Positions 26,758 through 35,505 of a stretch of 64,000 nt of DNA are shown in pieces. The notes under the pieces are model-generated. The model made no database searches. It was given only the letters and a program-made list of their open reading frames with translations, and was not told where the DNA came from. Source of the DNA: a bacterium (lineage in GTDB: Bacteria > Myxococcota_A > Bradymonadia > UBA7976 > UBA1532). The DNA lies in the NCBI GenBank assembly GCA_030427205.1, contig JAUHXC010000016.1, positions 158,625 to 222,624 on the forward strand, written 5' to 3'. The position numbers and the translations under genes are program-made. Each line of letters opens with the position of its first letter. Position 1 is the first letter of the stretch.

Positions 26758-28353
26758 TCAGGGGGCGGCGCAGGCGCCCTCGGTGATCCGCAGCACATAC
26801 GGCCCGGCTTCACCGTCCCCGGGCAGGGCGAAGCCGTCGACGATCACCGCAAAGACCTCGTCGGCCGCCGCCTCGACGGTCAGCGCCCCCTGCGGGCCGC
26901 CGGTCAGGTCGAAGGCGTCGTCGCTGCAGCCGATCTCGCTGCCGGCGTCGGCGCAGTCGCTGCGCACGTAGAGCACAGTGTCCAGGTCACTCCCGGCGGT
27001 GGAGACGCACCACGGGCCGGCGCGCGGCGCGGTGAAGCGGAAGACGGCCTCTGGCGCGTCGACCGCGCCGCCGATGTTGCCGCAGCTGCCGGCGAGCGCA
27101 CCTGCGCCGACGGTCTCGCCCCGATAGCGTATGCCGGGTGTGGCGTCGACTTGCATCGCGCAAGTGCCGTCCGCCTCGACGTCGACCTCACAGATCGCAT
27201 CGACGCAGCGCCCGCCGGCCGGGCAGTCGGCATCCGCCGCGCAGCCCAGGCAGATATCGTCTACGCAGCGCCCGCCGGGGCAGTCGCCGTCGTCGCGGCA
27301 GTCGACGCAGCGGTCGTCGGCGCAGAACCGGCCGGCTCCGCAGTCGTCGGCGACGGTCTCGGCGGTGCACTCCGGCGGCGGCAGGCAGTCGCCGGCGGTG
27401 ATGAGCAGACGGTAGTCGCCCGAGCGCGGCGCCTCACCCGGGCTGCCATAGCCATCGACCGTCACGTAGTAGGCCCGGAACGCGTCGGCCTCCAGGGTCA
27501 GCGCGGCCTGGCCGCCGGGCCCGTTGATCGCGAAGTCGTCGTCCTGGCAGGCCACCTCGGTGGCCGGATCGCCGCACGCGGTGCGCACATAGAGCATCGT
27601 ATCGAAGGCCGAGCCGCGGGTATTGACGCAGTAGCGCCCCGCAGCGGGCAGGACGACGCGGTGGATGGCCTCGGGCGGGGTCAGATCGTTATTGCCGGGG
27701 CACGAGCCGCCGTCGTCACCGAGGCCGGCGGTGCGCGCCTCGAAGGGCGTATCGAGTACGGCGGTGTAGGGGTTGGCGCAGGTGCCATCGGGCGGCGGCA
27801 GGCAGAGGTTGCCCAGGCAGATGTCATCGCCGGGGCAGTCGGCGTCGACGCGGCACTCGGGCTCGGGGGCTGCGTCGGGTTCGAGGGCGGCGTCGGGTTC
27901 GAGGGCGGCGTCGGGTTCGAGGGCGGCGTCGGGTTCGAGGGCGGCGTCAGGCGCGGCGTCGGGTTCGAGGGCCGCGTCGGTGGCAGCGTCGGATTCCAGA
28001 GCGGCGTCAGCTTCGGCGATGGTATCCGGGATGCCATCGTCGATGGGATCGGTCGTGGCATCCACTGTGGCATCTTCAGCGGCATCCAGCATGGCATCAT
28101 TGATGGGAGCCACCATGGTGTCGGCGGTGGGATCCAGCGCCGCGTCGGGCTGAACACCCCGATCGCCGCCACTCGACCCGTCCGGCGCTGCATCCGGACC
28201 CGCATCGGGCTCGACCGGCTCGACGTCGGCCGTCTGCACGTCAGGCGCCTCGACGTCCACCACGACGGCCGCGTCGGCCGGGCTCGCCTCCTCGGGCGTA
28301 CACCCACCGAGCGCCCAGACACCCAGCACCAGCAGCCAGAATCGTGCGGCCAT
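26758..28353 (-). CDS. Cys-rich lipoprotein with Asp/Ala-rich linker and two PPC-like domains
   Basis: 531-residue lipoprotein (lipobox ALGGC; GGGGGAG upstream of the ATG). A long low-complexity region follows (about residues 20-170), much of it EPDAAL hexapeptides encoded by 18-base repeats. Two similar beta-sandwich domains (AARYCVNTRGSAFDTMLYVR-like, and GPWCVSTAGSDLDTVLYVR) resemble bacterial pre-peptidase C-terminal domains. Between them are Cys modules of the kind CxxDxDCPGGRCVDDICLGC. Cell surface or periplasmic. It starts 28 bases after the ABC permease gene in the same direction, and the permease contains related Cys modules, so the two may act together. Confidence 0.8.
   Translation of the reverse strand: MAARFWLLVLGVWALGGCTPEEASPADAAVVVDVEAPDVQTADVEPVEPDAGPDAAPDGSSGGDRGVQPDAALDPTADTMVAPINDAMLDAAEDATVDATTDPIDDGIPDTIAEADAALESDAATDAALEPDAAPDAALEPDAALEPDAALEPDAALEPDAAPEPECRVDADCPGDDICLGNLCLPPPDGTCANPYTAVLDTPFEARTAGLGDDGGSCPGNNDLTPPEAIHRVVLPAAGRYCVNTRGSAFDTMLYVRTACGDPATEVACQDDDFAINGPGGQAALTLEADAFRAYYVTVDGYGSPGEAPRSGDYRLLITAGDCLPPPECTAETVADDCGAGRFCADDRCVDCRDDGDCPGGRCVDDICLGCAADADCPAGGRCVDAICEVDVEADGTCAMQVDATPGIRYRGETVGAGALAGSCGNIGGAVDAPEAVFRFTAPRAGPWCVSTAGSDLDTVLYVRSDCADAGSEIGCSDDAFDLTGGPQGALTVEAAADEVFAVIVDGFALPGDGEAGPYVLRITEGACAAP
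27881..27952. repeat. 18-base in-frame tandem repeat (EPDAAL)
   Basis: TCGAGGGCGGCGTCGGGT is repeated three times perfectly from 27881 and then imperfectly, encoding Glu-Pro-Asp-Ala-Ala-Leu on the minus strand. Length variation between strains would be expected from slippage. Confidence 0.85.
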
Positions 28354-28381
28354 CGCTCCCCCCGGACCGGCCGGCCTCCGC

Positions 28382-29824
28382 TCAGTCGGTCAGCGCCGCC
28401 GCCGGCTCCTGGCGGGCCGCCGCGTTGGCCGGGAAGAACGCCCCGACGAGACAGAAGAACACCGCGATGCCCAGCGCCGCCGCCCAGAGCCAGGCCGGGA
28501 AGGCGAAGAAGGTCTCCGGCTTGTAGGGGAACTCCGGCAACTGCGCCGCCACGTAGTCCACCAGCTCGGCCGCGCCGACCCCCAGCGCCGCGCCCAGCCC
28601 GCCGCCGATCAAGCCGATCAGCGCCGCCTCGGCCAGGATCAACAGCCGCACGTCGCCGCGGCTGGCGCCGACCGCCCGCAGCACGCCGATCTCACGCCGC
28701 CGCTGGTAGATGAGCATGAAGAACATCTGGCTGATGTTGATCGCCGCGATGCCGACGATCACGAAGCTGATCAGCGCGAAGAAGCTCTCGACGGTGCGGA
28801 TGATGTCCGCCGCGCGCTCGGCGTTCTCGGTGCTCTCGGCCAGGTCGAAGCCCATGTCGGTGACCGCCTTGACCACCGCCGGCACCTGCGTCTGGTCGTC
28901 GACCCGCACGACCACCGAGTGATAGGTCGACGCCGCCTCGGCCCCGCCGAAGACGTTGTTGAGCCGTTTGACATAGCCGATGGGCAGCGTCAGCCCGACG
29001 GTGATCGCCTTGTCGTTGAAGCCCACCAGCTTCACCCGGCGGGTCAGCGGCTTCGCCCGGTCGGAGCGCCCGAGGAACGACTTGCCCAGCGTCAGGTTGA
29101 GCTGAAAGCCCTGCACCATGCGCGGGCTGAGCTTGGGCATCTTGGTGCTCGAGCCCGACAGCGCCGTCGACAGGCTGCCGTTGTACAGCTCGAGCAGGTG
29201 ATTGCTGACCAGGAAGGGGATCGGCGTCTCGCACTCGCGGGTATCTTCGGCGCAGTAGCTGTCGCCGGGGCAGTCCTGCAGGTAGCTGTTCTTGTCGTAG
29301 ACGCAGCTCTGCTTCTTGCACTGCCCGTCGGTGCAGGTACGCCCGTCGGGGCAAGTGTCCTGAGCCTCACAGCTGATCGGCGCGTCGAAGTCGCGGAAGA
29401 CGTCTGGCTTCTCCAGCTCGTCGGCCACCAGCGCCGGCTCGATGCCGTCGGCGATGATCTCGGCGTACAGGTTGCGCCCGAAGAGGCTCTTGCCGCCGTA
29501 GCCGCGGGTGGGGAAGGTGAACTTCATCTTGGGGAAGACCTCTTGGACCCCCTCGAGCCCGCGCAGCTCTTCGACCACCGAGTCGTCGAGCACCCGCCCC
29601 GATCCACCGAAGCCGAGCCCCGTATCGAAGGTGCGCGGCACGACCTCGACCTGCTCGACGATGAAGATCTTGCCCAGCACGACATCGCGGATGCCTTCGC
29701 CGAGCCCCAGGAAGAAGACGAAGGTCGAGATGCCGACGACGATGCCGATGCCGCTCATGAAGAAGTTCTTCTTCGAACGGCCGATGTTCTGGCGGACGAG
29801 CGACCACATGCCGTCGAGCTTCAC
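28382..29824 (-). CDS. MacB/FtsX-type ABC transporter permease with Cys-rich insertion
   Basis: 480 residues. N-terminal membrane helix (FFMSGIGIVVGISTFVFFLGLG), a large periplasmic domain, and three C-terminal helices with the FtsX core (RRREIGVLRAVGASRGDVRLLIL). The family usually exports lipoproteins, peptides or drugs together with a periplasmic partner. Within the periplasmic domain, around residues 150-195, is an insertion with eight Cys (CEAQDTC, PDGRTC, TDGQC, LQDC, PGDSYC, DTREC), unlike the MacB periplasmic domain and similar to the modules in the downstream lipoprotein. It overlaps the ATPase gene by ATGA. Confidence 0.85.
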   Translation of the reverse strand: MKLDGMWSLVRQNIGRSKKNFFMSGIGIVVGISTFVFFLGLGEGIRDVVLGKIFIVEQVEVVPRTFDTGLGFGGSGRVLDDSVVEELRGLEGVQEVFPKMKFTFPTRGYGGKSLFGRNLYAEIIADGIEPALVADELEKPDVFRDFDAPISCEAQDTCPDGRTCTDGQCKKQSCVYDKNSYLQDCPGDSYCAEDTRECETPIPFLVSNHLLELYNGSLSTALSGSSTKMPKLSPRMVQGFQLNLTLGKSFLGRSDRAKPLTRRVKLVGFNDKAITVGLTLPIGYVKRLNNVFGGAEAASTYHSVVVRVDDQTQVPAVVKAVTDMGFDLAESTENAERAADIIRTVESFFALISFVIVGIAAINISQMFFMLIYQRRREIGVLRAVGASRGDVRLLILAEAALIGLIGGGLGAALGVGAAELVDYVAAQLPEFPYKPETFFAFPAWLWAAALGIAVFFCLVGAFFPANAAARQEPAAALTD

Positions 29825-30555
29825 GCCGCACCCCCTTCACTGCGCTGTCCGTCTTCACCGCGCTGCCCGTCTTCACCGCGCTGCCCGTCGTCGACGATCT
29901 CGCCGTCCTCGATGCGGATGATGCGCTGCGCCGCGTCGCTCACCCGGGTCTCGTGGGTGATGATCACCACGGTGTAGCCCTCGGCGTTGAGCTGCTGGAA
30001 GGTCTCGATGATCTGCTCGCCGGTGGTGCTGTCCAGGCTGCCGGTGGGCTCGTCGCACAGCAGCAGCTTGGGCTTGAACAGCAGCGCCCGGGCGATGGCC
30101 ACCCGCTGCTTCTGCCCGCCGCTGAGGCTCGTCGGCCGGCTGTCGAGCTTGTCGCCCAGCCCGAGCATCGTCAGCGTCTCGATCGCCCGCGCGCGCGGAT
30201 CGGGCACCGGCGGTCTGCCCTTGGCGAAGCGCGCCGGCAGCATCACGTTCTCCACCGCGGTGAGGTGATCGAGCAGGCTGAAGTGCTGGAAGACGAAGCC
30301 GATCTCGCGGTTGCGCAGGTCGGACAACGCCTTGTCCGACAGCTTCGCCAGGTCGTGGCCCAGCACCTCGACGGTGCCCTCGTAGTCGCGGTCGAGCCCG
30401 CCGACGAGGTTGAGCACGGTGGTCTTGCCCGAGCCGGAGGTGCCGATGATCACCACCAGCTCGCCCTCTTCGATGGCCAGCGAGACCCCGCGCAGAGCGT
30501 ATTCGTCCGCTGCGGCCCGTCGATAGCGCTTCTTCACGTCGGTGAGTCGAATCAT
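29821..30555 (-). CDS. ABC transporter ATP-binding protein (MacB/LolD type)
   Basis: 244 residues. Walker A GTSGSGKT, signature LSGGQKQR, Walker B LLLCDEPTGSLD and His-loop VVIITHETR are all intact, so it is an active ATPase. It pairs with the permease at 28382-29824 through an ATGA overlap. The last about 20 residues are a Gly/Asp/Gln repeat (DDGQRGEDGQRGED) encoded by an 18-base repeat, added after the ATPase fold. Divergent from the gene at 30690; the 134-base gap should hold both promoters. Confidence 0.92.
   Translation of the reverse strand: MIRLTDVKKRYRRAAADEYALRGVSLAIEEGELVVIIGTSGSGKTTVLNLVGGLDRDYEGTVEVLGHDLAKLSDKALSDLRNREIGFVFQHFSLLDHLTAVENVMLPARFAKGRPPVPDPRARAIETLTMLGLGDKLDSRPTSLSGGQKQRVAIARALLFKPKLLLCDEPTGSLDSTTGEQIIETFQQLNAEGYTVVIITHETRVSDAAQRIIRIEDGEIVDDGQRGEDGQRGEDGQRSEGGAA
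29835..29888. repeat. 18-base tandem repeat extending the ATPase C-terminus
   Basis: Three units of CTTCACCGCGCTGCCCGT (the first with two changes). On the minus strand it encodes repeated Asp-Gly-Gln-Arg-Gly-Glu. Confidence 0.8.
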
Positions 30556-30689
30556 GGTCGCCTGTGTATCGGGTCCGGGCTCCGGCGTAAACCGTCGCGC
30601 GCGCTCGCGCTGCCGTAGGCGGTCGAAATCGGGGCTGCGCGCAACCCCGGCCCGCCGATGACGTAGTGTGGATGTCTGGAGGTCGTCGG

Positions 30690-32765
30690 ATGTCTCTGCA
30701 GCTGCTCGCCGCGCTCGCTTTTGTCGCCGCGCCGCCCACCTGGACCATGCAGCCCGCCTTCGAGCCCGCCGACGGCGTGCGCTGCGTGCGCGGCGGCGGG
30801 ATGCTGGCGAAGCCGCGGCCGCGCGAGGTGCGGGTCGATCCCGGCGGCCCGCCGCCGATCCCCGACCGCGAAGGGGCCTGGGTCGTCATGAAGGGATCGC
30901 AGGCCGAGCATCACGGGCCGTGGGTGCTCTTCGGCGCCGACGGGCGCATCGAGCCGCAGCCCCAGCTGGGGCCGACGGTCGCGCTGCATGCCATCGACGG
31001 CCGGGTCTGGGTGCAGCGGCCCTCGGTCGAGGGCGAGACCACCGGGCAGTGGTTCGATCGGCAGCTGCGGCCGTGGGGCGAGCCGATCACCGTGCCGGTC
31101 GAGCTCGACGCGTTCGCCCACGCCGACGAGGTCGACGCGCTGTTGCCGTGCGGGCCGCGGGCCGTGATGGCCTTCACCGAACAGAATACGCTGACGATGT
31201 GGGACCGCGCGGGCCGGACGCGCCGATCGCTGACTGCGGTGAACGGCGCCGTGCGCTGTGACGCGCGCGGGCGCGTCCTCTACCACACCACGTTTCCCCG
31301 CCGGGAGGCCACGAAGGAAGGCCGCCCGAACCCGGTCGAGCTGTCGGCGCTCACGCTGCCCGGACAGCGTCGCTTGTGGCGGCGGCCGATCTGGGTGCGG
31401 CCGACCGTGCAACGCGGCTGTGTGAGAAGGCCGTCGGACGACCCCGACGACGTCCGGCCGGCCGACGGCGCGATCGACTTCGACCTCGCAGGCCTACACC
31501 TCGTATTCAAGACCGAGTCCTGGGTACTGCGTCGGGTGAGCGCGCGCAGCGGCCGCGAGCTGCGCGAAGTGCCGCTGGATGACATGCACCGGCGGCCGCG
31601 CATGGTCTGTCCGCTGCCCGGCGGGCGCATGCACCGGCTCTTGCCGAGCGGCGAGTACGTGCGCGGGCCCCGGGTGTCCGAGGCCGCCAGCGATGGGGGC
31701 GGGTCCGTCTCGACCGCGCGCTTCGCCACCGACGCGGTCGTCGCGGCCCTGTACGCCGGTGATCTGCTGTACATCCCCTTTGACGGCGCCCGGCCCCAGC
31801 GCCTGTCGCTGCCGCCCGACCCATCGGCCGACAGGCCGCCCCGGATCGTGACCTTCGCGACCATCGACGACGGCATCGTGGCCCATGACAGCGGCGGGCG
31901 CCTGCTGCGCTGGCGACTCGACGCCGGCGAGCGCGTCGGTCGGGTGGTCTCCACCCCGACCCCGTTCGAGCGGGTCGTGCCGACCGCGCGGGGCTGGATC
32001 GCGGGGCGCGGTACGGCGCTGATCGACATCACCGTCGACGGCATCGAGCGCGCGATCGAGATCCCCTACGACCCCTCGTCGATCGCGGCGCGTCGTGCCC
32101 GCGTGCGCCCCGTCGAGGCTCTGGGCATCATCTCCGCCGATCAGCTGCCGGCGGATCGCGTTCCCACGCCGCGGCCCGCCCGGCAGCGTCTCGGCGCGCA
32201 GATGACCCACCTCGTCGCCGACGCCGACCGGGCGATCTTCCGGATCGCCGAGCCCGGGGGCTGGGGCATCGTGCACATCTGGCATCGCGCGGCCGGGCTG
32301 TCCCCGCCGCTGCAAGCCGACGCCGTCTTCCAGGTCGAGCTGACCCCGAGCGGCGGGCTCGCCCGCGGGGCCGGGGACCGGCAGCGCACGCATCATCACC
32401 GGATCGACTGGCCCACGGCCTCGGCCGCGTGGCAGACGACCGCGGTCCGCCGCAATACGCCGGCCGCCAGGCCACGCGTCGCGCTCGCCGATGGCCGCGA
32501 GGTCGAGAGCGGCCCGGACGGCTTGATCGTCTACCGCGACGGCGCGCGCGCGGCCGGCTTCTGGCCGGGGTCGAGCGGCGCCGGCCCTGCCCGGGTCCAC
32601 CCGTCCCGTCCGCTGGTCGCGGTGACGGTCGGCAGCCGGCTCGCCGTCTTCGATCTCGACGCCGGCCGGCAGGTGATCGCGGTCGACTCGACCGCCGACG
32701 GGCGCTGGCAGGTCGAGCGCGGCGCCCGGGTCTTCCGCGGGCGCAGGTCACTCGACGGGCGGTGA
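30690..32765 (+). CDS. Secreted protein of unknown function, probably beta-propeller
   Basis: 691 residues from the ATG at 30690, which has GGAGG upstream and begins a signal peptide (SLQLLAALAFVAAPPTWT). The mature protein alternates short strands and polar loops with repeated W/L-rich turns (GPWVLFGADGRIEPQPQLGPT, DGRVWVQRPSVEGETTGQWF, GRLLRWRLDAGERVGRVV), consistent with a multi-bladed propeller, but no repeat family is recognised. Few Cys, no membrane anchor. Followed 64 bases later by a small outer-membrane-like protein gene. Confidence 0.7.
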   Translation: MSLQLLAALAFVAAPPTWTMQPAFEPADGVRCVRGGGMLAKPRPREVRVDPGGPPPIPDREGAWVVMKGSQAEHHGPWVLFGADGRIEPQPQLGPTVALHAIDGRVWVQRPSVEGETTGQWFDRQLRPWGEPITVPVELDAFAHADEVDALLPCGPRAVMAFTEQNTLTMWDRAGRTRRSLTAVNGAVRCDARGRVLYHTTFPRREATKEGRPNPVELSALTLPGQRRLWRRPIWVRPTVQRGCVRRPSDDPDDVRPADGAIDFDLAGLHLVFKTESWVLRRVSARSGRELREVPLDDMHRRPRMVCPLPGGRMHRLLPSGEYVRGPRVSEAASDGGGSVSTARFATDAVVAALYAGDLLYIPFDGARPQRLSLPPDPSADRPPRIVTFATIDDGIVAHDSGGRLLRWRLDAGERVGRVVSTPTPFERVVPTARGWIAGRGTALIDITVDGIERAIEIPYDPSSIAARRARVRPVEALGIISADQLPADRVPTPRPARQRLGAQMTHLVADADRAIFRIAEPGGWGIVHIWHRAAGLSPPLQADAVFQVELTPSGGLARGAGDRQRTHHHRIDWPTASAAWQTTAVRRNTPAARPRVALADGREVESGPDGLIVYRDGARAAGFWPGSSGAGPARVHPSRPLVAVTVGSRLAVFDLDAGRQVIAVDSTADGRWQVERGARVFRGRRSLDGR

Positions 32766-32829
32766 GCGCGCCGCGTATCGGTCGCGCGCCGCTCGTGCTA
32801 TCGTCCCGGCGACGCATCGGGAGGCCCGG

Positions 32830-33360
32830 ATGTCTCGCCCCTTCGACCACGCTTCGGCCCGCGCGCTGACCGCCGCGCTCGCCGCGCTCGTCACGCTGCC
32901 CGCCGTGGCCAGCGCCAAGCCCTTCCGCCAGGGCAGCCTGCGCCCGTCGGTCTCGCTCAACGGCAACAGCAGCGGCGTCGGCGCCGGCCTCGGCGCGGCG
33001 TATTGCCTCGTCGACGGCCTCGAGGTCGAGGCGTCGGTCTTCCACTGGTTCGGCTCGCCCTCGTATACCCAGCTCACCCCCGGCGTGCGCTACGTGTTCA
33101 TCCAAGTGCCCACCGCGCACCCCTATATCGGCGCGTTCTACCGGCGGCAGATCGTGCACGACGACGCCTACACCGGCGGCGACTTCGTCGGCGGGCGGGC
33201 GGGCGCCTTCATCGCGGTCGGCAAGCGCACCTATCTCGGGGCGGGGCTGGGCTACGAGCGCCGCCTCTCGTGCGACGAAGACGCCGACCTCGACGGCGAC
33301 GGCGAGAGCGGCGACTGCGACGGCTTCTTCCCCGAGCTCTCGTTCACCCTCTCCTTCTGA
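32830..33360 (+). CDS. Small outer-membrane beta-barrel-like protein
   Basis: 176 residues with a signal peptide (LTAALAALVTLPAVASA, cleaved before KPFRQ) and GGGAGG upstream of the ATG. Amphipathic beta strands ending in aromatic residues (SVSLNGNSSGVGAGLGAAY, YTQLTPGVRYVFIQ, YIGAFYRRQ) and a C-terminal Phe (LSFTLSF) are typical of a small outer-membrane barrel. A calcium-type Asp-rich loop (DEDADLDGDGESGDCDG) sits before the last strand. No family recognised. Precedes the threonine aldolase gene by 40 bases. Confidence 0.65.
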   Translation: MSRPFDHASARALTAALAALVTLPAVASAKPFRQGSLRPSVSLNGNSSGVGAGLGAAYCLVDGLEVEASVFHWFGSPSYTQLTPGVRYVFIQVPTAHPYIGAFYRRQIVHDDAYTGGDFVGGRAGAFIAVGKRTYLGAGLGYERRLSCDEDADLDGDGESGDCDGFFPELSFTLSF

Positions 33361-33400
33361 ACCCCGCCCGAACCCACGGCCCCGCGCTCAGAGGCTCTCC

Positions 33401-34429
33401 ATGCTGGCACCGGTCGACCTGCGCTCCGATACCGTCACCCGCCCGACGCCCGCGATGCGCGAGGCGATGGCCACCGCCGCCGTCGGCGACGACGTCTTCG
33501 GCGAAGACCCCACCGTGCACGCCCTGCAGAGCCGCGCGGCGATCTTGATGGGCCACGAGGCGGGGCTGTTTCTGCCCTCGGGCACCATGGGCAACCAGAT
33601 CGCGCTGCTGACCCACTGCCGGCCGGGGGACGACGTGCTCGTCGGCCAGCACGCCCACGCTTTCCTCTACGAGTCGGGCGGCGGCGGCGCCATCGCCGGC
33701 GTGCAGTTCACCGCGGTGGGGCAGGGCGGCCACTTCACCGCTGAGCAGATGCAGGGGTCGATCAAAGGCGGCGACAGCTCGGGCCACGTGCCGCCGTCGA
33801 CCCTGGTGATGGTCGAGAACACCCACAACCGCGGCGGCGGCAAGGTGATGGCGCCCGAGACCTTCGCCGCCATCGCCGAGGCCGCCCGCGCGCGCGGCCT
33901 CGCGGTGCACATCGACGGCGCTCGCCTGTTCAACGCCGCCGCCGCGCTCGGCGTCGGCCCCGACGCCTGGGCCCGCCACGCCGACTCGGTGACGTTCTGC
34001 TTGTCCAAGGGCCTCGGCGCGCCGGTGGGCTCGGTGATCTGCGGCTCGAAGGCGACCATCGGCCGGGCGCATCGCTATCGCAAGATGCTCGGCGGCGGCA
34101 TGCGTCAGGCCGGCGTGCTCGCCGCCGCGGGCCTCGTCGCGCTCGACGACGCGCCGCAGCTCGTCGACGACCACCGGCGGGCCAAGGCCCTCGCCGCCGC
34201 GCTCGCCGGCATGAAGGGCGCGGCCATCGACCCGGATACGGTGCAGAGCAACATCGTCATCTTCGACGTGCGCGACTACTCGCCCACCGAGATCTGCACC
34301 CAGGTCGCCGACGATCTGCTCATCCTGCCGTTCGGCCCGACGAGCATCCGCGCGGTGCTGCACCGCGACGTGAGCGATACCATGCTCGAGCGGGCCATCG
34401 AGGCCCTGGGGACCGTGCTGCACGGATGA
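33401..34429 (+). CDS. ltaE: Low-specificity L-threonine aldolase
   Basis: PLP enzyme cleaving L-threonine and L-allo-threonine to glycine and acetaldehyde; cytoplasmic tetramer. 342 residues, the family's normal length. DLRSDTVTRPTPAMREAM at the N-terminus, the substrate/PLP region DDVFGEDPTVHALQ, LPSGTMGNQIAL, HIDGARLFNAA and the PLP-binding Lys in FCLSKGLGAPVGS are all present. AGAGG lies upstream. It starts a run of six same-strand genes joined by overlaps; the next gene overlaps by ATGA. Its link to the lipid transporter downstream is probably only transcriptional. Confidence 0.95.
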   Translation: MLAPVDLRSDTVTRPTPAMREAMATAAVGDDVFGEDPTVHALQSRAAILMGHEAGLFLPSGTMGNQIALLTHCRPGDDVLVGQHAHAFLYESGGGGAIAGVQFTAVGQGGHFTAEQMQGSIKGGDSSGHVPPSTLVMVENTHNRGGGKVMAPETFAAIAEAARARGLAVHIDGARLFNAAAALGVGPDAWARHADSVTFCLSKGLGAPVGSVICGSKATIGRAHRYRKMLGGGMRQAGVLAAAGLVALDDAPQLVDDHRRAKALAAALAGMKGAAIDPDTVQSNIVIFDVRDYSPTEICTQVADDLLILPFGPTSIRAVLHRDVSDTMLERAIEALGTVLHG

Positions 34430-35505
34430 CCCGCGCTCTCGCCATCGCGCTCGTGGCGCTGTCGGGCGCCGGGCTCTGCGCCTGCGGACCGTCGGCGGAA
34501 GAGGTCGCCGCCCGCGAGGCCCGCGAGCGGCGCTATGCCGCCGCCGAGCGGGCGTTCGATCGGCGGCAGGGGGCCGAGGCCTTCGCCGCGTTCGGCGCCA
34601 TCGCGGATGACCCCGCCTTCGATCCGGCGACCCGGGCGTTGGCCCGCCACCGACAAGGCAAGCTGCACCTGCGCGCCGGCCGGGAGGCCGAGGCCCGCGA
34701 GACGCTGAGCGCGGTCGCCGAATACGGGGTCGACGAGCGCACCGCCCTGGCAGCGCTCGACGCGGCCGAGATGAACGAGAGCCACCCGGCGCGGCGGACG
34801 GCGCTGCTCGACGTGGCCCGCCGCTTCCCCGATACCGGGGCCGCCGAGATGGCCGTCGAGCGGTCGGCGCGCGCCGCCGAACTCACCGACGCGCCGGCGC
34901 TCACCGCCGCCTTCGCCGAGCTGGCCGAGGCCCACCCGGAGACCACGCTGGGACCCGTCGCGACCCGCTGGCGGGCCCATCTGCAGGCCGAGTCGGGTGA
35001 CCTGCCAGCCGCCCGGACGACGCTGCGCGGGCTCACGCAGCGCTGGCCCGAGTCCGGGGAGGTGCCCGACGCCCTGCGCGCGCTCGCCCGGCTGGAAGAG
35101 CGGCGCGGGGCCTGGCGTCGGGCGCGGGAGACCTGGGATGCCCTGGCCGGGCTTCACCCAGACCGCGGCTGGATCGGCATGGGCAGTGAGCGCGATCCCA
35201 AGGCCGACGACGCCGCGCTGCGCGCGGCCCGGGTGACGCTGCATGGTATAGGTGACATCGCCGATGCCATCCGGCGCTACCGGGATGCCATCGATGACTT
35301 CGGCGATGGCATCCTGGGAGACGATCTGCGCTTCGAACTGGCCCTGGCTCTGTTCGCCGCCGATCGCCCCGCCGAGGCCCACGAGACCCTGCGGTCGCTG
35401 CTCGAGCTGACCCCCGACAGCCGCTACGGCGAGCGCGCCGCGTTGCTGCTCGACGGCGCGCCGCCCCGGCCCATCGAGCGCTGGACGACGGGAGGCGGGG
35501 CATGA
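34426..35505 (+). CDS. TPR-like lipoprotein preceding the Mla-type transporter
   Basis: 359-residue lipoprotein (lipobox LCAC at the end of a short signal). The body is helix-turn-helix repeats with tetratricopeptide character (AERAFDRRQGAEAFAAFGAIA, LARHRQGKLHLRAGREAEARETL, GLTQRWPESGEVPDALRALA). Near the C-terminus, residues about 272-295 (DIADAIRRYRDAIDDFGDGILGD) are encoded by a local cluster of GATGCCATC and GATGGCATC words. It is coupled by ATGA overlaps to the aldolase before it and the first ATPase after it, so it may be a periplasmic partner of the transporter; that is inference. Confidence 0.78.
   Translation: MTRALAIALVALSGAGLCACGPSAEEVAAREARERRYAAAERAFDRRQGAEAFAAFGAIADDPAFDPATRALARHRQGKLHLRAGREAEARETLSAVAEYGVDERTALAALDAAEMNESHPARRTALLDVARRFPDTGAAEMAVERSARAAELTDAPALTAAFAELAEAHPETTLGPVATRWRAHLQAESGDLPAARTTLRGLTQRWPESGEVPDALRALARLEERRGAWRRARETWDALAGLHPDRGWIGMGSERDPKADDAALRAARVTLHGIGDIADAIRRYRDAIDDFGDGILGDDLRFELALALFAADRPAEAHETLRSLLELTPDSRYGERAALLLDGAPPRPIERWTTGGGA

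Noticed and set aside
28692..29354. Minus-strand 220-codon frame inside the ABC permease gene
   Set aside because: Out-of-frame shadow; the permease frame has a complete FtsX-type architecture.
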